In this document: piece after piece, positions 23,049-33,189 of the stretch
Layout: each line of letters opens with the position of its first letter
Numbering within the stretch: the first letter of the stretch is position 1
From: an uncultured Gemmiger sp.
GTDB lineage: Bacteria; Bacillota; Clostridia; Oscillospirales; Ruminococcaceae
DNA: 35,573 nucleotides
Direction of reading: 5' to 3'
Assembly (NCBI GenBank): GCA_944382805.1
Contig: CALWNS010000021.1
Coordinates: forward strand, 1-35,573
The notes under the pieces: generated by a model
Seen by the model: the letters and a program-made list of their open reading frames with translations, nothing else
Told to the model about the DNA's origin: nothing
The model's database searches: none
Translations under genes and position numbers: made by a program

Positions 23049-24599
23049 ATGAGCCAATGGTTGAATGACGCTGTATTTTACGAGATCTACCCCCAGAGCT
23101 TTTACGACTCGAACGGGGACGGCATCGGGGATATCCCGGGCATTACGGCCAAGCTGGATTATATCCGCAGCTTGGGCTGCAACGCGCTGTGGCTGAACCC
23201 GTGCTTCCTTTCCCCGTTTGGGGACGCCGGCTACGATGTGGCCGACTACTGCCAGGTAGCCCCGCGCTACGGCACCAACGAGGACCTGACCGCCCTGTTC
23301 GAAGCCGCGCACACCCGCGGGATGCACGTACTGCTGGACCTGGTGCCGGGGCACACCTCGGTGGAGCACCGCTGGTTCAAGGAGAGCTGCAAAGCCGCCC
23401 AAAACCCCTACAGCGGGCGCTACATCTGGTCGGATAACGTGTGGGACGACGTGGCTCGCTACGAGGGTATCGCCGGTTCGCTGCGCGGTATTTCGGAGCG
23501 GGACGGCAGCGTGGCGGTCAACTTTTTCTCGATGCAGCCGGCGCTGAACTATGGCTTTGCCACCGTGACCGCCCCCTGGCAGTGCGCGGTCGATTCGCCG
23601 CAGGCGCTGGCCACCCGCCAGGCGATGAAGGACGTGATGGCCTTCTGGCTGGACCGGGGCTGCGACGGCTTCCGCGTGGACATGGCCGGCTCGCTGGTCA
23701 AAAACGACCCCGGCCAGGAGCAGACCATCCGCCTGTGGCAGGATATGCGCGCCTACCTGGACGAAAAGTACCCCCACGCGGTGCTGGTTTCGGAATGGGG
23801 CGAAGCGGACAAGAGCCTGCGCGCCGGCTTCCACATGGACTTTTTGCTGCACTTTGGGCCTTCGCACTACATGGACCTGTTCCGCTGCGAGCACCCGTAC
23901 TTCAGCCGGGAGGGCAAGGGCGACATCCACGCCTTTGTCAAGGCTTACCGCAAAAACTACGAGCTGACCAACGGCAAGGGGCTGATCTGCCCCATCAGCG
24001 GCAACCACGATATGCCGCGTATGCGCCATTGGCTGGACCCGGAGGAGATGAAGATCGCCTTTGCGTTCCTGCTTTCGATGCCGGGCGCGCCGTTCATCTA
24101 TTACGGCGATGAGATCGGGATGCAGTACCTGGACCTGCCCAGCAAGGAGGGCGGCTACGAGCGCACCGGCGCGCGCACGCCGATGCAGTGGGACAGCGGC
24201 AAGAACGCCGGTTTTTCCACCGCCGAAGCCGACCGGCTCTACCTGCCGCAGGACCCCGCCGCCGACGCGCCCAACGCCGCCGCCCAGCAGGCACAGGAGG
24301 GTTCGCTCTGGCGCGAAGTGCAGAAGCTCAACGGCATCCGCCACGCCACCCCGGCGCTGCAGGCGCAGGGCGGTATCGAGTTCGTCTACTGCCAGGAGGA
24401 CGCCTACCCGCTGGCCTACCTGCGCACGGCGGGCAGCCAGCGCGTGCTGGTGGTGCTGAACCCCGCCGGCCGCGAGACCAAATTCCTGTACGACGGCAAG
24501 CTGGGCAGGGCGCTGTACACCCTGAACGGCGCGCCGACCCAGGCCCACGGCGTTGTGACCGTACCGCCGGCCAGCGCCGCGTTCATCGAGGTCGAATAA
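23049..24599 (+). CDS. Glycoside hydrolase family 13, alpha-glucosidase type
   Basis: 516 residues, no signal peptide, so cytoplasmic. The start is the ATG after AAAGGA; an earlier in-frame ATG at 22971 lies inside the promoter region. The (beta/alpha)8 barrel opens with VFYEIYPQSFYDSNGDGIGD, the latter a calcium-site loop. The nucleophile is D211 in GFRVDMA, the acid/base E249 in VSEWGE, and the transition-state Asp D321 in SGNHDMPR. A short beta-sandwich C-terminal domain follows. These features fit enzymes that cut alpha-glucosidic bonds in maltose, isomaltose or sucrose-type oligosaccharides; the exact specificity cannot be read reliably. Adjacent regulator but no transporter in the window. 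Confidence 0.92.
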   Translation: MSQWLNDAVFYEIYPQSFYDSNGDGIGDIPGITAKLDYIRSLGCNALWLNPCFLSPFGDAGYDVADYCQVAPRYGTNEDLTALFEAAHTRGMHVLLDLVPGHTSVEHRWFKESCKAAQNPYSGRYIWSDNVWDDVARYEGIAGSLRGISERDGSVAVNFFSMQPALNYGFATVTAPWQCAVDSPQALATRQAMKDVMAFWLDRGCDGFRVDMAGSLVKNDPGQEQTIRLWQDMRAYLDEKYPHAVLVSEWGEADKSLRAGFHMDFLLHFGPSHYMDLFRCEHPYFSREGKGDIHAFVKAYRKNYELTNGKGLICPISGNHDMPRMRHWLDPEEMKIAFAFLLSMPGAPFIYYGDEIGMQYLDLPSKEGGYERTGARTPMQWDSGKNAGFSTAEADRLYLPQDPAADAPNAAAQQAQEGSLWREVQKLNGIRHATPALQAQGGIEFVYCQEDAYPLAYLRTAGSQRVLVVLNPAGRETKFLYDGKLGRALYTLNGAPTQAHGVVTVPPASAAFIEVE

Positions 24600-24616
24600 T
24601 TTTTGCCGATACAGTG

Positions 24617-24658
24617 CAGAAAGCGCCGCCCCAAAAGGGCGGCGCTTTCTGTATATTT
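24617..24658 (+). terminator. Terminator after the GH13 gene
   Basis: A perfect 15-bp stem CAGAAAGCGCCGCCC/GGGCGGCGCTTTCTG with a 5-nt loop, followed by TATATTTT. On the opposite strand there is no T-run. Confidence 0.85.
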
Positions 24659-24683
24659 TCGCCTTATTATACAGTTTGTATTT

Positions 24684-26357
24684 TCAAAACAATCCGGTGA
24701 TGCGGCCCTCTTCGTCGCAGTCGATGTCCATGGCGGCGGGGTGTTTGGGCAGGCCGGGCATGGTCATAATGGCGCCGCAGATCACCACCACAAAGCCCGC
24801 GCCGGCAGACAGGCGGACTTCGCGCACATTGAGCAGGAAGTCCTCCGGCGCGCCGAGCAGGGCGGCGTCGTCGCTGAACGAATACTGCGTTTTGGCAATG
24901 CAGACCGGCAGCTTGCCGTAGCCCATGGCCTCCAGCTGGTCCAGCATCTTTTTGGCCGGGGCGGCGTAACTCACGCCCTTGGCGCGGTAGATCTTTTTGG
25001 CCACGGCCTCGATCTTATCGGCCAGCGGGGCCTCCAGCTCGTAGGTAAAGCGGATGGGGTGCGGTTCGGGGTCGGCTTCGAGCATCGAGAGCACGGTGCG
25101 CGCCAGCTCCTTGCCTCCCTCGCCGCCCTTGGCGAACACCTCGGACAACGCGCAGGGCACGCCGGCCGCGGCGCAGGCGGCGCGGATGACCTCGTATTCC
25201 TCCGCCGTGTCGGTGGGGAACGCATTGATGGCCACGCACACCGGCAGGCCGAAGCCGTTTTTCAGGTTGTCGATATGGCGGGCCAGGTTGGCCGCGCCGC
25301 GGCGCACGGCTTCGGCATCGGGCGTGTTCAGTTCCGCCTTGGGCACGCCGCCGTGGTATTTCAGCGCGCGCACCGTGGCCACCAGCACGACCGCCGCGGG
25401 GTTCAGCCCGGCGTAGCGGCACTTGATGTCCAGGAATTTTTCGGCGCCAAGGTCCGCGCCAAAGCCGGCTTCGGTCACCACATAGTCGGCCAGTTTAAGG
25501 CCCAGGCGGGTGGCGGTGACGCTGTTGCAGCCGTGGGCGATGTTGGCAAACGGGCCGCCGTGGATGATGGCGGGGTTGTTTTCCAGCGTCTGCACCAGGT
25601 TGGGGTCGATGGCGTCCTTGAGCAGGGCGGTCATGGCGCCGGCCGCGCCGATCTGCCCGGCCGTGACCGGTTCGCCCGCATAGGTGTAGGCGCAGACGAT
25701 GCGGGACAGGCGCTCTTTCAGGTCCTTGAGGTCGGTGGCCAGGCAGAAGATGGCCATGATCTCGCTGGCCACCGTGATGTCAAAGCCGTCCTCGCGCGGG
25801 GTGCCGTTGGCTTTGCCGCCCAGCCCGTCCACCAAAAAGCGCAGCTGGCGGTCGTTCATGTCCATGCAGCGCTTCCAGGTGATGCGGCGCGGGTCGATGT
25901 TCAGCGGGTTGCCCTGCTGGATGGAGTTATCGATCATGGCGGCTAGCAGGTTGTTGGCCGCGCCGATGGCGTGCAGATCGCCGGTAAAGTGGAGGTTGAT
26001 GTCCTCCATGGGCACGACCTGGGCATAGCCGCCGCCGGCCGCGCCGCCCTTGATGCCGAACACGGGGCCAAGGCTGGGTTCGCGCAGGCAGAGCATGGTG
26101 CGCTTGCCCAGCGCGCACATGGCGTCCGCCAGGCCCACGCTGGTGGTGGTTTTGCCCTCGCCGGCCGGCGTGGGGCTGATGGCCGTGACCAGGATCAGCT
26201 TGCCGTCCGGGCCATCCGCCTTGGCCAGCTTGTGGCTGAGCTTGGCTTTGTAATGGCCGTAGGGGATGACCTGTTCCGGCGGCAGGCCCACCTTGGCCGC
26301 CACCTGGGCGATGGGCAGCATATGGGCGTTTTGGGCGATCTCGATATCAGTAAGCAT
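24684..26357 (-). CDS. fhs: Formate--tetrahydrofolate ligase
   Basis: 557 residues, normal length. The P-loop-type ATP site is TPAGEGKTTTSVGLADA (63-79). The LREPSLGPVFGIKGGAAGGGY segment and the GGPFANIAHGCNS segment, both typical of the family, are intact. It makes 10-formyl-THF from formate, THF and ATP, feeding one-carbon units into purine and formyl-Met synthesis. AAAGGAAG precedes the ATG. Its promoter overlaps the terminator of the upstream phosphoribosyltransferase. I searched the roughly 65-nt leader for a THF riboswitch and saw none. Confidence 0.97.
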   Translation of the reverse strand: MLTDIEIAQNAHMLPIAQVAAKVGLPPEQVIPYGHYKAKLSHKLAKADGPDGKLILVTAISPTPAGEGKTTTSVGLADAMCALGKRTMLCLREPSLGPVFGIKGGAAGGGYAQVVPMEDINLHFTGDLHAIGAANNLLAAMIDNSIQQGNPLNIDPRRITWKRCMDMNDRQLRFLVDGLGGKANGTPREDGFDITVASEIMAIFCLATDLKDLKERLSRIVCAYTYAGEPVTAGQIGAAGAMTALLKDAIDPNLVQTLENNPAIIHGGPFANIAHGCNSVTATRLGLKLADYVVTEAGFGADLGAEKFLDIKCRYAGLNPAAVVLVATVRALKYHGGVPKAELNTPDAEAVRRGAANLARHIDNLKNGFGLPVCVAINAFPTDTAEEYEVIRAACAAAGVPCALSEVFAKGGEGGKELARTVLSMLEADPEPHPIRFTYELEAPLADKIEAVAKKIYRAKGVSYAAPAKKMLDQLEAMGYGKLPVCIAKTQYSFSDDAALLGAPEDFLLNVREVRLSAGAGFVVVICGAIMTMPGLPKHPAAMDIDCDEEGRITGLF

Positions 26358-26424
26358 GGGCGCGACTTCCTTTCACATACGGGCGCCGGGCAGCCGGCGG
26401 GCCAAACGAACTCCTTGAAACTGT

Positions 26425-26453
26425 ATTGTAGCAAATTTTGCCGCAAAATACAA
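26425..26453 (-). promoter_or_regulatory. Predicted fhs promoter
   Basis: Minus-strand TTGTAT (26453-26448) and TACAAT (26430-26425), 17 nt apart. The -35 box is also the T-rich tail of the preceding terminator. Confidence 0.55.
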
Positions 26454-26480
26454 GCGGCGCGCCGGTGTTCGGCGCGCCGC
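26445..26480 (-). terminator. Terminator after the phosphoribosyltransferase gene
   Basis: Minus-strand 10-bp stem GCGGCGCGCC/GGCGCGCCGC with a 7-nt loop, followed by TTGTATTTTG. It ends in the fhs promoter. Confidence 0.8.
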
Positions 26481-26493
26481 GGCGGGCGACTTT

Positions 26494-27132
26494 TTACAGG
26501 CTGGAATAGCCGAAGCTGTTGACCAGGGCATCGATCTTCTGCCCGGCCTTGCACCAGGGGCATTCACGGGAATCAAAGCTCTGGTAATCCCCCAGGGTGG
26601 AGGGGTCGAAGATGGAGGTGACCGGGTACCCGGCGCAGCGGTCCACCGTGGCGAAAATGGCCGTGATGCCGGCCACAAAGCCGCCGTAATAGTCCACCGC
26701 TTCGACCGCGGCCTGCGCGGTGTAGCCGGTGGTGACCGAAGCGGCCAGGATCAGCACGTGCTTGTTCTTGATCATGGGGGCCGTGTTTTCGCGGAAAAGC
26801 AGCTGGCTGCCGCTGGTATGCTCCGGGCTGACGACATAGATGGTCTGGTGGGCGTTCATGTTGACATAACCGCCGCGGGTCAGCTCCGCCGCCAGGCACG
26901 CGCCGATGACCTCGGTGCCGTCCAGGCAGAGAACGGTATCCACCACGGTGGTAGAGGCATAATGCCGCACAAGCTCCTGCGCCACGGCGCGGGCTTCGGA
27001 AAGGCGGGTCTTTTGCATGGTCACATCAATGTAATAGTTGATGTGGCTGTGGCTGGTGGCAAAGTGGCCTTTTGCCACACGCAGCAGCAGGTCTTTCTTT
27101 TTGGTGGGCAGCTTGACCAGGTTCAGGGCCAT
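26494..27132 (-). CDS. Type I phosphoribosyltransferase-like protein with altered PRPP loop
   Basis: 212 residues. The overall pattern (LCLDGTEVIGACLAAEL, then a beta-strand/loop HVLILAASVTTGYT at 125-138) is that of orotate-type phosphoribosyltransferases. In active members the loop reads like VxxVDDVxTTGxT, with two acidic residues that contact the ribose of PRPP. Here both are Ala (A130, A131), while the TTG phosphate-binding turn is kept. The C-terminus has a CPWC pair (C191, C194). The start with AAGGAG 10 nt upstream removes an unlikely N-terminal extension. No pyrimidine genes are adjacent. It may be a paralogue with binding or regulatory function, or an enzyme with an unusual site. 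Annotation as PyrE would be unsafe. Confidence 0.75.
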   Translation of the reverse strand: MALNLVKLPTKKKDLLLRVAKGHFATSHSHINYYIDVTMQKTRLSEARAVAQELVRHYASTTVVDTVLCLDGTEVIGACLAAELTRGGYVNMNAHQTIYVVSPEHTSGSQLLFRENTAPMIKNKHVLILAASVTTGYTAQAAVEAVDYYGGFVAGITAIFATVDRCAGYPVTSIFDPSTLGDYQSFDSRECPWCKAGQKIDALVNSFGYSSL

Positions 27133-27190
27133 GGGGGCATCACTCCTTACTATAACGGGCCGCGCGGGCGCGCGCCTCTTGTATATCTTT

Positions 27191-27219
27191 ATTGTAAAAG
27201 GTTTTGCTCGCCCATGCAA
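27191..27219 (-). promoter_or_regulatory. Predicted promoter of the phosphoribosyltransferase gene
   Basis: Minus-strand TTGCAT (27219-27214) and TACAAT (27196-27191), 17 nt apart. Confidence 0.6.
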
Positions 27220-27301
27220 CCAAAGGCCGGCAAAATACCATCCAATTTTTTGGGCCGGTTTTTGTCAGTTCTGACGGTTTGCCGCCCCGGGGCGCGCCGG
27301 C

Positions 27302-27330
27302 TTTACACTGCCGCCGGGCAATGGTATAAT
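27302..27330 (+). promoter_or_regulatory. Predicted promoter of the dnaD-type operon
   Basis: TTTACA (27302-27307) and a perfect TATAAT (27325-27330), 17 nt apart. Confidence 0.75.
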
Positions 27331-27367
27331 GGTTTTTATAACTTTTATGCAGCGCGGAGGACAGGCC

Positions 27368-28273
27368 ATGGGCTATATATTGGCAGCACAAAACGGTGAT
27401 GCGGTGGCGGTGCCGCAGGTGGTGTTCCGCCACCTGCCGCGCGCGGACGGCGACGCGGTGCGCGTGGCGCTGTACCTGGTGGGCGGCGGCGCGGCGGAGC
27501 CGCGGGCCATCGCGCACGACCTGGGGCTGAAAAGCGTGGAAGCCGCCAAGCGCGCGCTGCAATACTGGGCGGGCGCCGGCCTGCTGGAAAAGACCGGCGC
27601 CTCCCCCGCCCCGGCCGCGCCGGAGGAACAAACGGCCAAGGTCGACCTGAGCGCGCTGGAGGACCCCTATGTGGCCGTGCTGTGCCAGGAGGCGCAGGCC
27701 GTGCTGGGCCGCGCGCTGGGCCGCAGCGAGATGCTGCGCCTGGTGGGGCTGTACCTGAACGAAGGCTGGCAGCCGGACGTGATCTTGACCGGCTGCGCCG
27801 AGGCCGCCCGCCAGGGCAGGCCGACCGCCGCCACCGTGTCCCGGGAGCTGGCACGCTGGCGCGAAGCCGGCGTGGAGACCGGCGCCGAGGCGGAGCGCTA
27901 TTTGCAGCAGCAGGCGCTGCGGGCCGAGCGCTGGGCCGAGACGGCCGCCCTGTTTGGGACCGAGGCCGACAAGCTGACCCGCTGGGAGCGCACCGCCGTG
28001 ACCCGCTGGTACGAGGACTGGGGCTTTGGCCCCGCCATGATTGCCGAAGCGCTGCTGCACGCCGAAAGCCACCGCACCGTGCGCTATGTAGACGGCATCC
28101 TGCGCGCCTGGCGCGCCCAGGGCCTGCTGACGGTGGACGCCGTGCGCGGCCAGGGGCAGCTGGCCGGCAGCAACATTTTGGCCACCGGCGTGCGCCCGGC
28201 CGCCGCCAGCGCCAAAAAAGACCTGTTCCACGCCGATTGGAACGCCGTGTTTGACGAAGAAGCGGAGGAATGA
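27368..28273 (+). CDS. DnaD-domain replication initiation protein
   Basis: 301 residues from the ATG with GGAGG 7 nt upstream. An N-terminal winged helix (about 25-80, with AIAHDLGLKSVEAAKRALQ) is followed by a DnaD-like domain (about 105-175, including YVAVLCQEAQAVLGRALG) and a second one (about 190-260, with RWYEDWGFGPAMIAEAL). DnaD and DnaB of Firmicutes remodel the origin and help recruit the helicase loader. Here it is coupled to a DnaC/DnaI-like ATPase, which fits a helicase-loading pair. Clostridial DnaD proteins are also found in phage, but nothing else here is phage-like, so I read it as the chromosomal version. Confidence 0.85.
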   Translation: MGYILAAQNGDAVAVPQVVFRHLPRADGDAVRVALYLVGGGAAEPRAIAHDLGLKSVEAAKRALQYWAGAGLLEKTGASPAPAAPEEQTAKVDLSALEDPYVAVLCQEAQAVLGRALGRSEMLRLVGLYLNEGWQPDVILTGCAEAARQGRPTAATVSRELARWREAGVETGAEAERYLQQQALRAERWAETAALFGTEADKLTRWERTAVTRWYEDWGFGPAMIAEALLHAESHRTVRYVDGILRAWRAQGLLTVDAVRGQGQLAGSNILATGVRPAAASAKKDLFHADWNAVFDEEAEE

Positions 28274-28275
28274 CC

Positions 28276-29235
28276 ATGCGCACCAAGGACGAACTGTTCC
28301 GCGAAGCCCAGCGCCACATTGCCGCGCGGCGGCAGCGCGCCGTGACCGAAGCCGCGCGCAAGCGCAGCGCGGCGTTTGCCGCCCACCCGGAGCTGGCCGC
28401 CGCCGAAGAAGCCCGCGTGCAGGCCGGCCTGGCGCTGACGATGGCCGCCGCCCGCGGCCGGGACACCGCCCCCGCCGCCGCCCGGCTGGAAGCCGCCGGC
28501 CAGGCGCTGCAGGCCGCGCTGCAGGCCGCGGGCTGCACCGCCGCCGACCTGGAGCCGCAGTATACCTGCCCGCGCTGCCAGGACACAGGCCTGGCAAACG
28601 GCGCGCCCTGCGCCTGCGTGGCCGAAGTGGCCCGCAAGCTGCGGCGCGAGGAGATCAACGCCGCCAGCCCGCTGGCGCTGTGCGCGTTTTCCACCTTTGA
28701 TGTCAGCCGCTACCCGGACGCCCCGGAACCGGAGCTGGGCGGCTCCCCGCGGGAATATATGGCCAAGGTGCTGCAGTTCTGCCGCCAATGGGCCGAAAAG
28801 TTCAGCCCGAACAGCCCCAACCTGCTGTTTATGGGCGGGGCCGGGCTGGGCAAGACCCACCTGGCGCTGGCCGTGGCCGACGCCGTGCTGGCGCGCGGGT
28901 ACGATGTGCTGTACACGAGCAGCGCCGCGCTGGCCGCCCGGCTGGGGCGCGAGCATTTTGACCACGAGGGCGAGGACAGCTGGCTGGACGCCTGCAAGGA
29001 GGCCGACCTGCTGATTTTGGACGACCTGGGCACCGAGCACATCACGGCGCTGACCATCAGCGTGCTGTACGAGCTGATCAACACCCGGATGCTGTGCCAC
29101 CGCCCCACCGTGTACACCACCAACATCACCGACCAGGGCATTTTTGAGGCCCGCTATACCGAAAAGGTAGCCAGCCGTATGCTGGGCAACTGCCGGCTGT
29201 TCAAGTTTTTCGGCGCCGACCAGCGCCTGCGGTAA
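28276..29235 (+). CDS. DnaC/DnaI-like helicase loader ATPase
   Basis: 319 residues. The Ala/Arg-rich helical N-terminus (about 1-90) is followed by a Cys cluster C98, C101, C112, C114 (YTCPRCQ and PCACV), a likely zinc site as in DnaI, then the AAA+ core: Walker A FMGGAGLGKTH (about 185-195), Walker B LLILDDLGTE, and an Arg-rich end. It should load the replicative helicase at forks. Two ATGs are possible. The first (28270) overlaps the dnaD stop but sits 1 nt from the GGAGG; the second (28276) has 7 nt spacing and was chosen. The two genes are therefore translationally close. No terminator is seen directly after the stop; the repeat cluster follows 27 nt later. Confidence 0.9.
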   Translation: MRTKDELFREAQRHIAARRQRAVTEAARKRSAAFAAHPELAAAEEARVQAGLALTMAAARGRDTAPAAARLEAAGQALQAALQAAGCTAADLEPQYTCPRCQDTGLANGAPCACVAEVARKLRREEINAASPLALCAFSTFDVSRYPDAPEPELGGSPREYMAKVLQFCRQWAEKFSPNSPNLLFMGGAGLGKTHLALAVADAVLARGYDVLYTSSAALAARLGREHFDHEGEDSWLDACKEADLLILDDLGTEHITALTISVLYELINTRMLCHRPTVYTTNITDQGIFEARYTEKVASRMLGNCRLFKFFGADQRLR

Positions 29236-29262
29236 GCCGGCGTGTGATTTGGGCGCGCGGTT

Positions 29263-29407
29263 TGTAGGGGACGATGCTTGCACTGCGCCCGCAGGCGCGT
29301 TTCGGAGGCCAACCGGGCCGCAAGGCCCGGCTCTTAGGCCGGAGATCGTCCCGGGGGCGTGGCGGTTGCGGCAAAGCCCCGCGGAACGGTCAAGACCGTT
29401 CCCTACA
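29263..29407. repeat. Hairpin-pair unit 1 (145 bp)
   Basis: The left part is a long branched hairpin closed by GGGACGAT/ATCGTCCC. The right hairpin is GGAACGGTC-AA-GACCGTTCC. Nearly identical to unit 7. Confidence 0.85.
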
Positions 29408-29456
29408 AATAACCTTTATGCCCGGCATAAAATTTTGGCCTGCGCGGCACCCTTGG

Positions 29457-29540
29457 TTCGTAGGGGAGGGATTTATCCCTCCCGTGAACGTAGCGGTTGC
29501 GGCAAAGCTCCGCGGGAGGGGCGTGCCCCTCCCCTACGAA
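29457..29540. repeat. Hairpin-pair unit 2 (84 bp)
   Basis: Perfect 14-bp terminal inverted repeat TTCGTAGGGGAGGG/CCCTCCCCTACGAA. The left hairpin is GAGGGAT-TT-ATCCCTC, the right one GGAGGGGC-GT-GCCCCTCC. Confidence 0.85.
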
Positions 29541-29585
29541 TGGGTTTTACGCCCGTCCCCGTTCCGCAGGGCGTTCGCCTTGGTT

Positions 29586-29692
29586 TGTAGGGCGGGCGAT
29601 TTCGCCCGCCGCACCAAAAATCCAAAAAATGGGAAACGCCGATATTTTATCGAAAATTTATCGGTGCGGCGGGCGTGAACGCCCGCCCTACA
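29586..29692. repeat. Hairpin-pair unit 3 (107 bp)
   Basis: 13-bp terminal inverted repeat TGTAGGGCGGGCG/CGCCCGCCCTACA. Both hairpins use the GGCGGGCG/CGCCCGCC stem. The spacer is the long A/T-rich type, closed by GCACC/GGTGC. Confidence 0.85.
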
Positions 29693-29741
29693 CATGGCCT
29701 TTACGCCGGACGCAAAAATTCAGCCTGCGCGGTAATCTTGG

Positions 29742-29824
29742 TTTGTAGGGAACGGTCTTGACCGTTCCGGGGGCGTGGCGGCTGCGGCAAGGTTCCCGGG
29801 AGGGATAAATCCCTCCCCTACGAA
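29742..29824. repeat. Hairpin-pair unit 4 (83 bp)
   Basis: Left hairpin GGAACGGTC-TT-GACCGTTCC, right hairpin GAGGGAT-AA-ATCCCTC: two different stems within one unit, so only the outer TTTGTAGGG/CCCTACGAA ends match. Confidence 0.85.
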
Positions 29825-29867
29825 TAATATGTACGTCCGTGGCTATTTCGTAGAGCTTTCGCCTTGG

Positions 29868-29950
29868 TTTGTAGGGAACGGTCTTGACCGTTCCGGGGAC
29901 GTGGCGGTTACCGCAAGGTTCGCGGGAGGGATAAATCCCTCCCCTATGAA
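29868..29950. repeat. Hairpin-pair unit 5 (83 bp)
   Basis: Same hairpins as unit 4, with a slightly different spacer (GGCGGTTACCGCAAGG) and the end CCCCTATGAA. Confidence 0.85.
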
Positions 29951-29995
29951 TGGTTTTTACGTGCGTGGCCGTTGTGTAGAGCTTTCGCCTTGGTT

Positions 29996-30105
29996 TGTAG
30001 GGCGGGCGATTTCGCCCGCCGCACCTTGGCAAAATTCAAAAAACAGGAAACGCCGATGTTTTTTGAAAATTCATCAGTGCGGCGGGCGTGAACGCCCGCC
30101 CTACA
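29996..30105. repeat. Hairpin-pair unit 6 (110 bp)
   Basis: Same type as unit 3, with the same GGCGGGCG stems and the A/T-rich spacer but several substitutions and small indels in the spacer. Confidence 0.85.
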
Positions 30106-30156
30106 CATGAGGGTATGCCCAACATAAATATTCGCCGGCGCGGCACCCGCGTGTTC

Positions 30157-30301
30157 TGTAGGGGACGATGCTTGCACTGCGCCCGCAGGCGCGTTTCGGA
30201 GGCCAACCGGGCCGCAAGGCCCGGCTCTTAGGCCGGAGATCGTCCCGGGGGCGTGGCGGTTGCGGCAAGGCCCCGCGGAACGGTCAAGACCCTTCCCTAC
30301 A
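30157..30301. repeat. Hairpin-pair unit 7 (145 bp)
   Basis: Copy of unit 1 with two substitutions by eye. One of them breaks the right stem (GACCCTTCC for GACCGTTCC). Identity continues about 23 bp past the end, with one more change. Confidence 0.85.
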
Positions 30302-30324
30302 AATAACCTTTATGCCCGGCACAA

Positions 30325-30363
30325 AAGGCCGGCGCCTTTCCGGTGGGGGAAGGCGCCGGCCTT
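30325..30363. terminator. Terminator between the repeat cluster and clpB
   Basis: A 14-bp stem AAGGCCGGCGCCTT/AAGGCGCCGGCCTT with an 11-nt loop. On the minus strand it is followed by TTTTG (end of clpB), on the plus strand by ATTTTAC. Confidence 0.82.
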
Positions 30364-30388
30364 ATTTTACCGTCATTTATACCGCTTT

Positions 30389-33001
<2,613 letters not shown>

Positions 33002-33161
33002 AGGACAAACCTCCTTTACGGTTTCACCTATCGATCTATTAGCAAACGACGGTTCGGAGTGCGCCGCCCCGCCCTGTTTGGCCGCCGTGCGCCCGCGGCT
33101 GCACCTTTGACGGGCGGGCGGCGGGCGGGCGGCAGGCTTGGCGGCGGCCGCTTCTTTTGCG

Positions 33162-33188
33162 TTAGCACTCTAAGCTATCGACTGCTAA
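33162..33188. promoter_or_regulatory. CIRCE element (HrcA operator) of clpB
   Basis: TTAGCACTC-N9-GACTGCTAA, matching the consensus TTAGCACTC-N9-GAGTGCTAA except for one base in the right arm. It starts 1 bp after the clpB -10 box, the usual repression site. The gap is exactly nine bases. Confidence 0.92.
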
Positions 33189-33189
33189 T

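Larger units (their letters stand above)
29263..30301. repeat. Cluster of seven hairpin-pair repeat units
   Basis: A 1.04-kb non-coding cluster between the converging DnaC-like and clpB genes. Every unit starts with TTTGTAGGG or a close variant, contains a left hairpin, a spacer and a right hairpin, and ends with CCCTACA or CCCTACGAA. Two linker types occur between units: one with CCTTTAYGCC..AAAATT..GCCTGCGCGG, the other with TTTTACG..GAGCTTTCG; most end in CTTGG before the next unit. Spacers are also of two types: GGCGGTTGCGGCAA-like (five units) and a long A/T-rich one bounded by GCACC and GGTGC or AGTGC (two units). Open frames here are by-products of the repeat. Confidence 0.9.

Noticed and set aside
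22911..24548. Upstream extension of the AraC-type frame
   Set aside because: The extension is antisense to the GH13 gene. The true start at 22910 has a ribosome site and gives the normal family length.
24617..24658. Terminator also serving fhs on the minus strand
   Set aside because: The stem would form, but the minus-strand side continues CACTG without a T-run, so I assign it only to the GH13 gene.
26358..26424. THF riboswitch before fhs
   Set aside because: The leader is about 65 nt and shows none of the conserved elements.
29274..30177. Several open frames of 77-134 codons on both strands in the repeat cluster
   Set aside because: They consist of repeated hairpin sequence read in different frames, lack ribosome sites and give Arg/Pro-rich low-complexity products.
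29263..30301. CRISPR array
   Set aside because: Unit lengths vary (83-145 bp), the constant parts are inverted ends, there are no equal-length unique spacers, and there are no cas genes.
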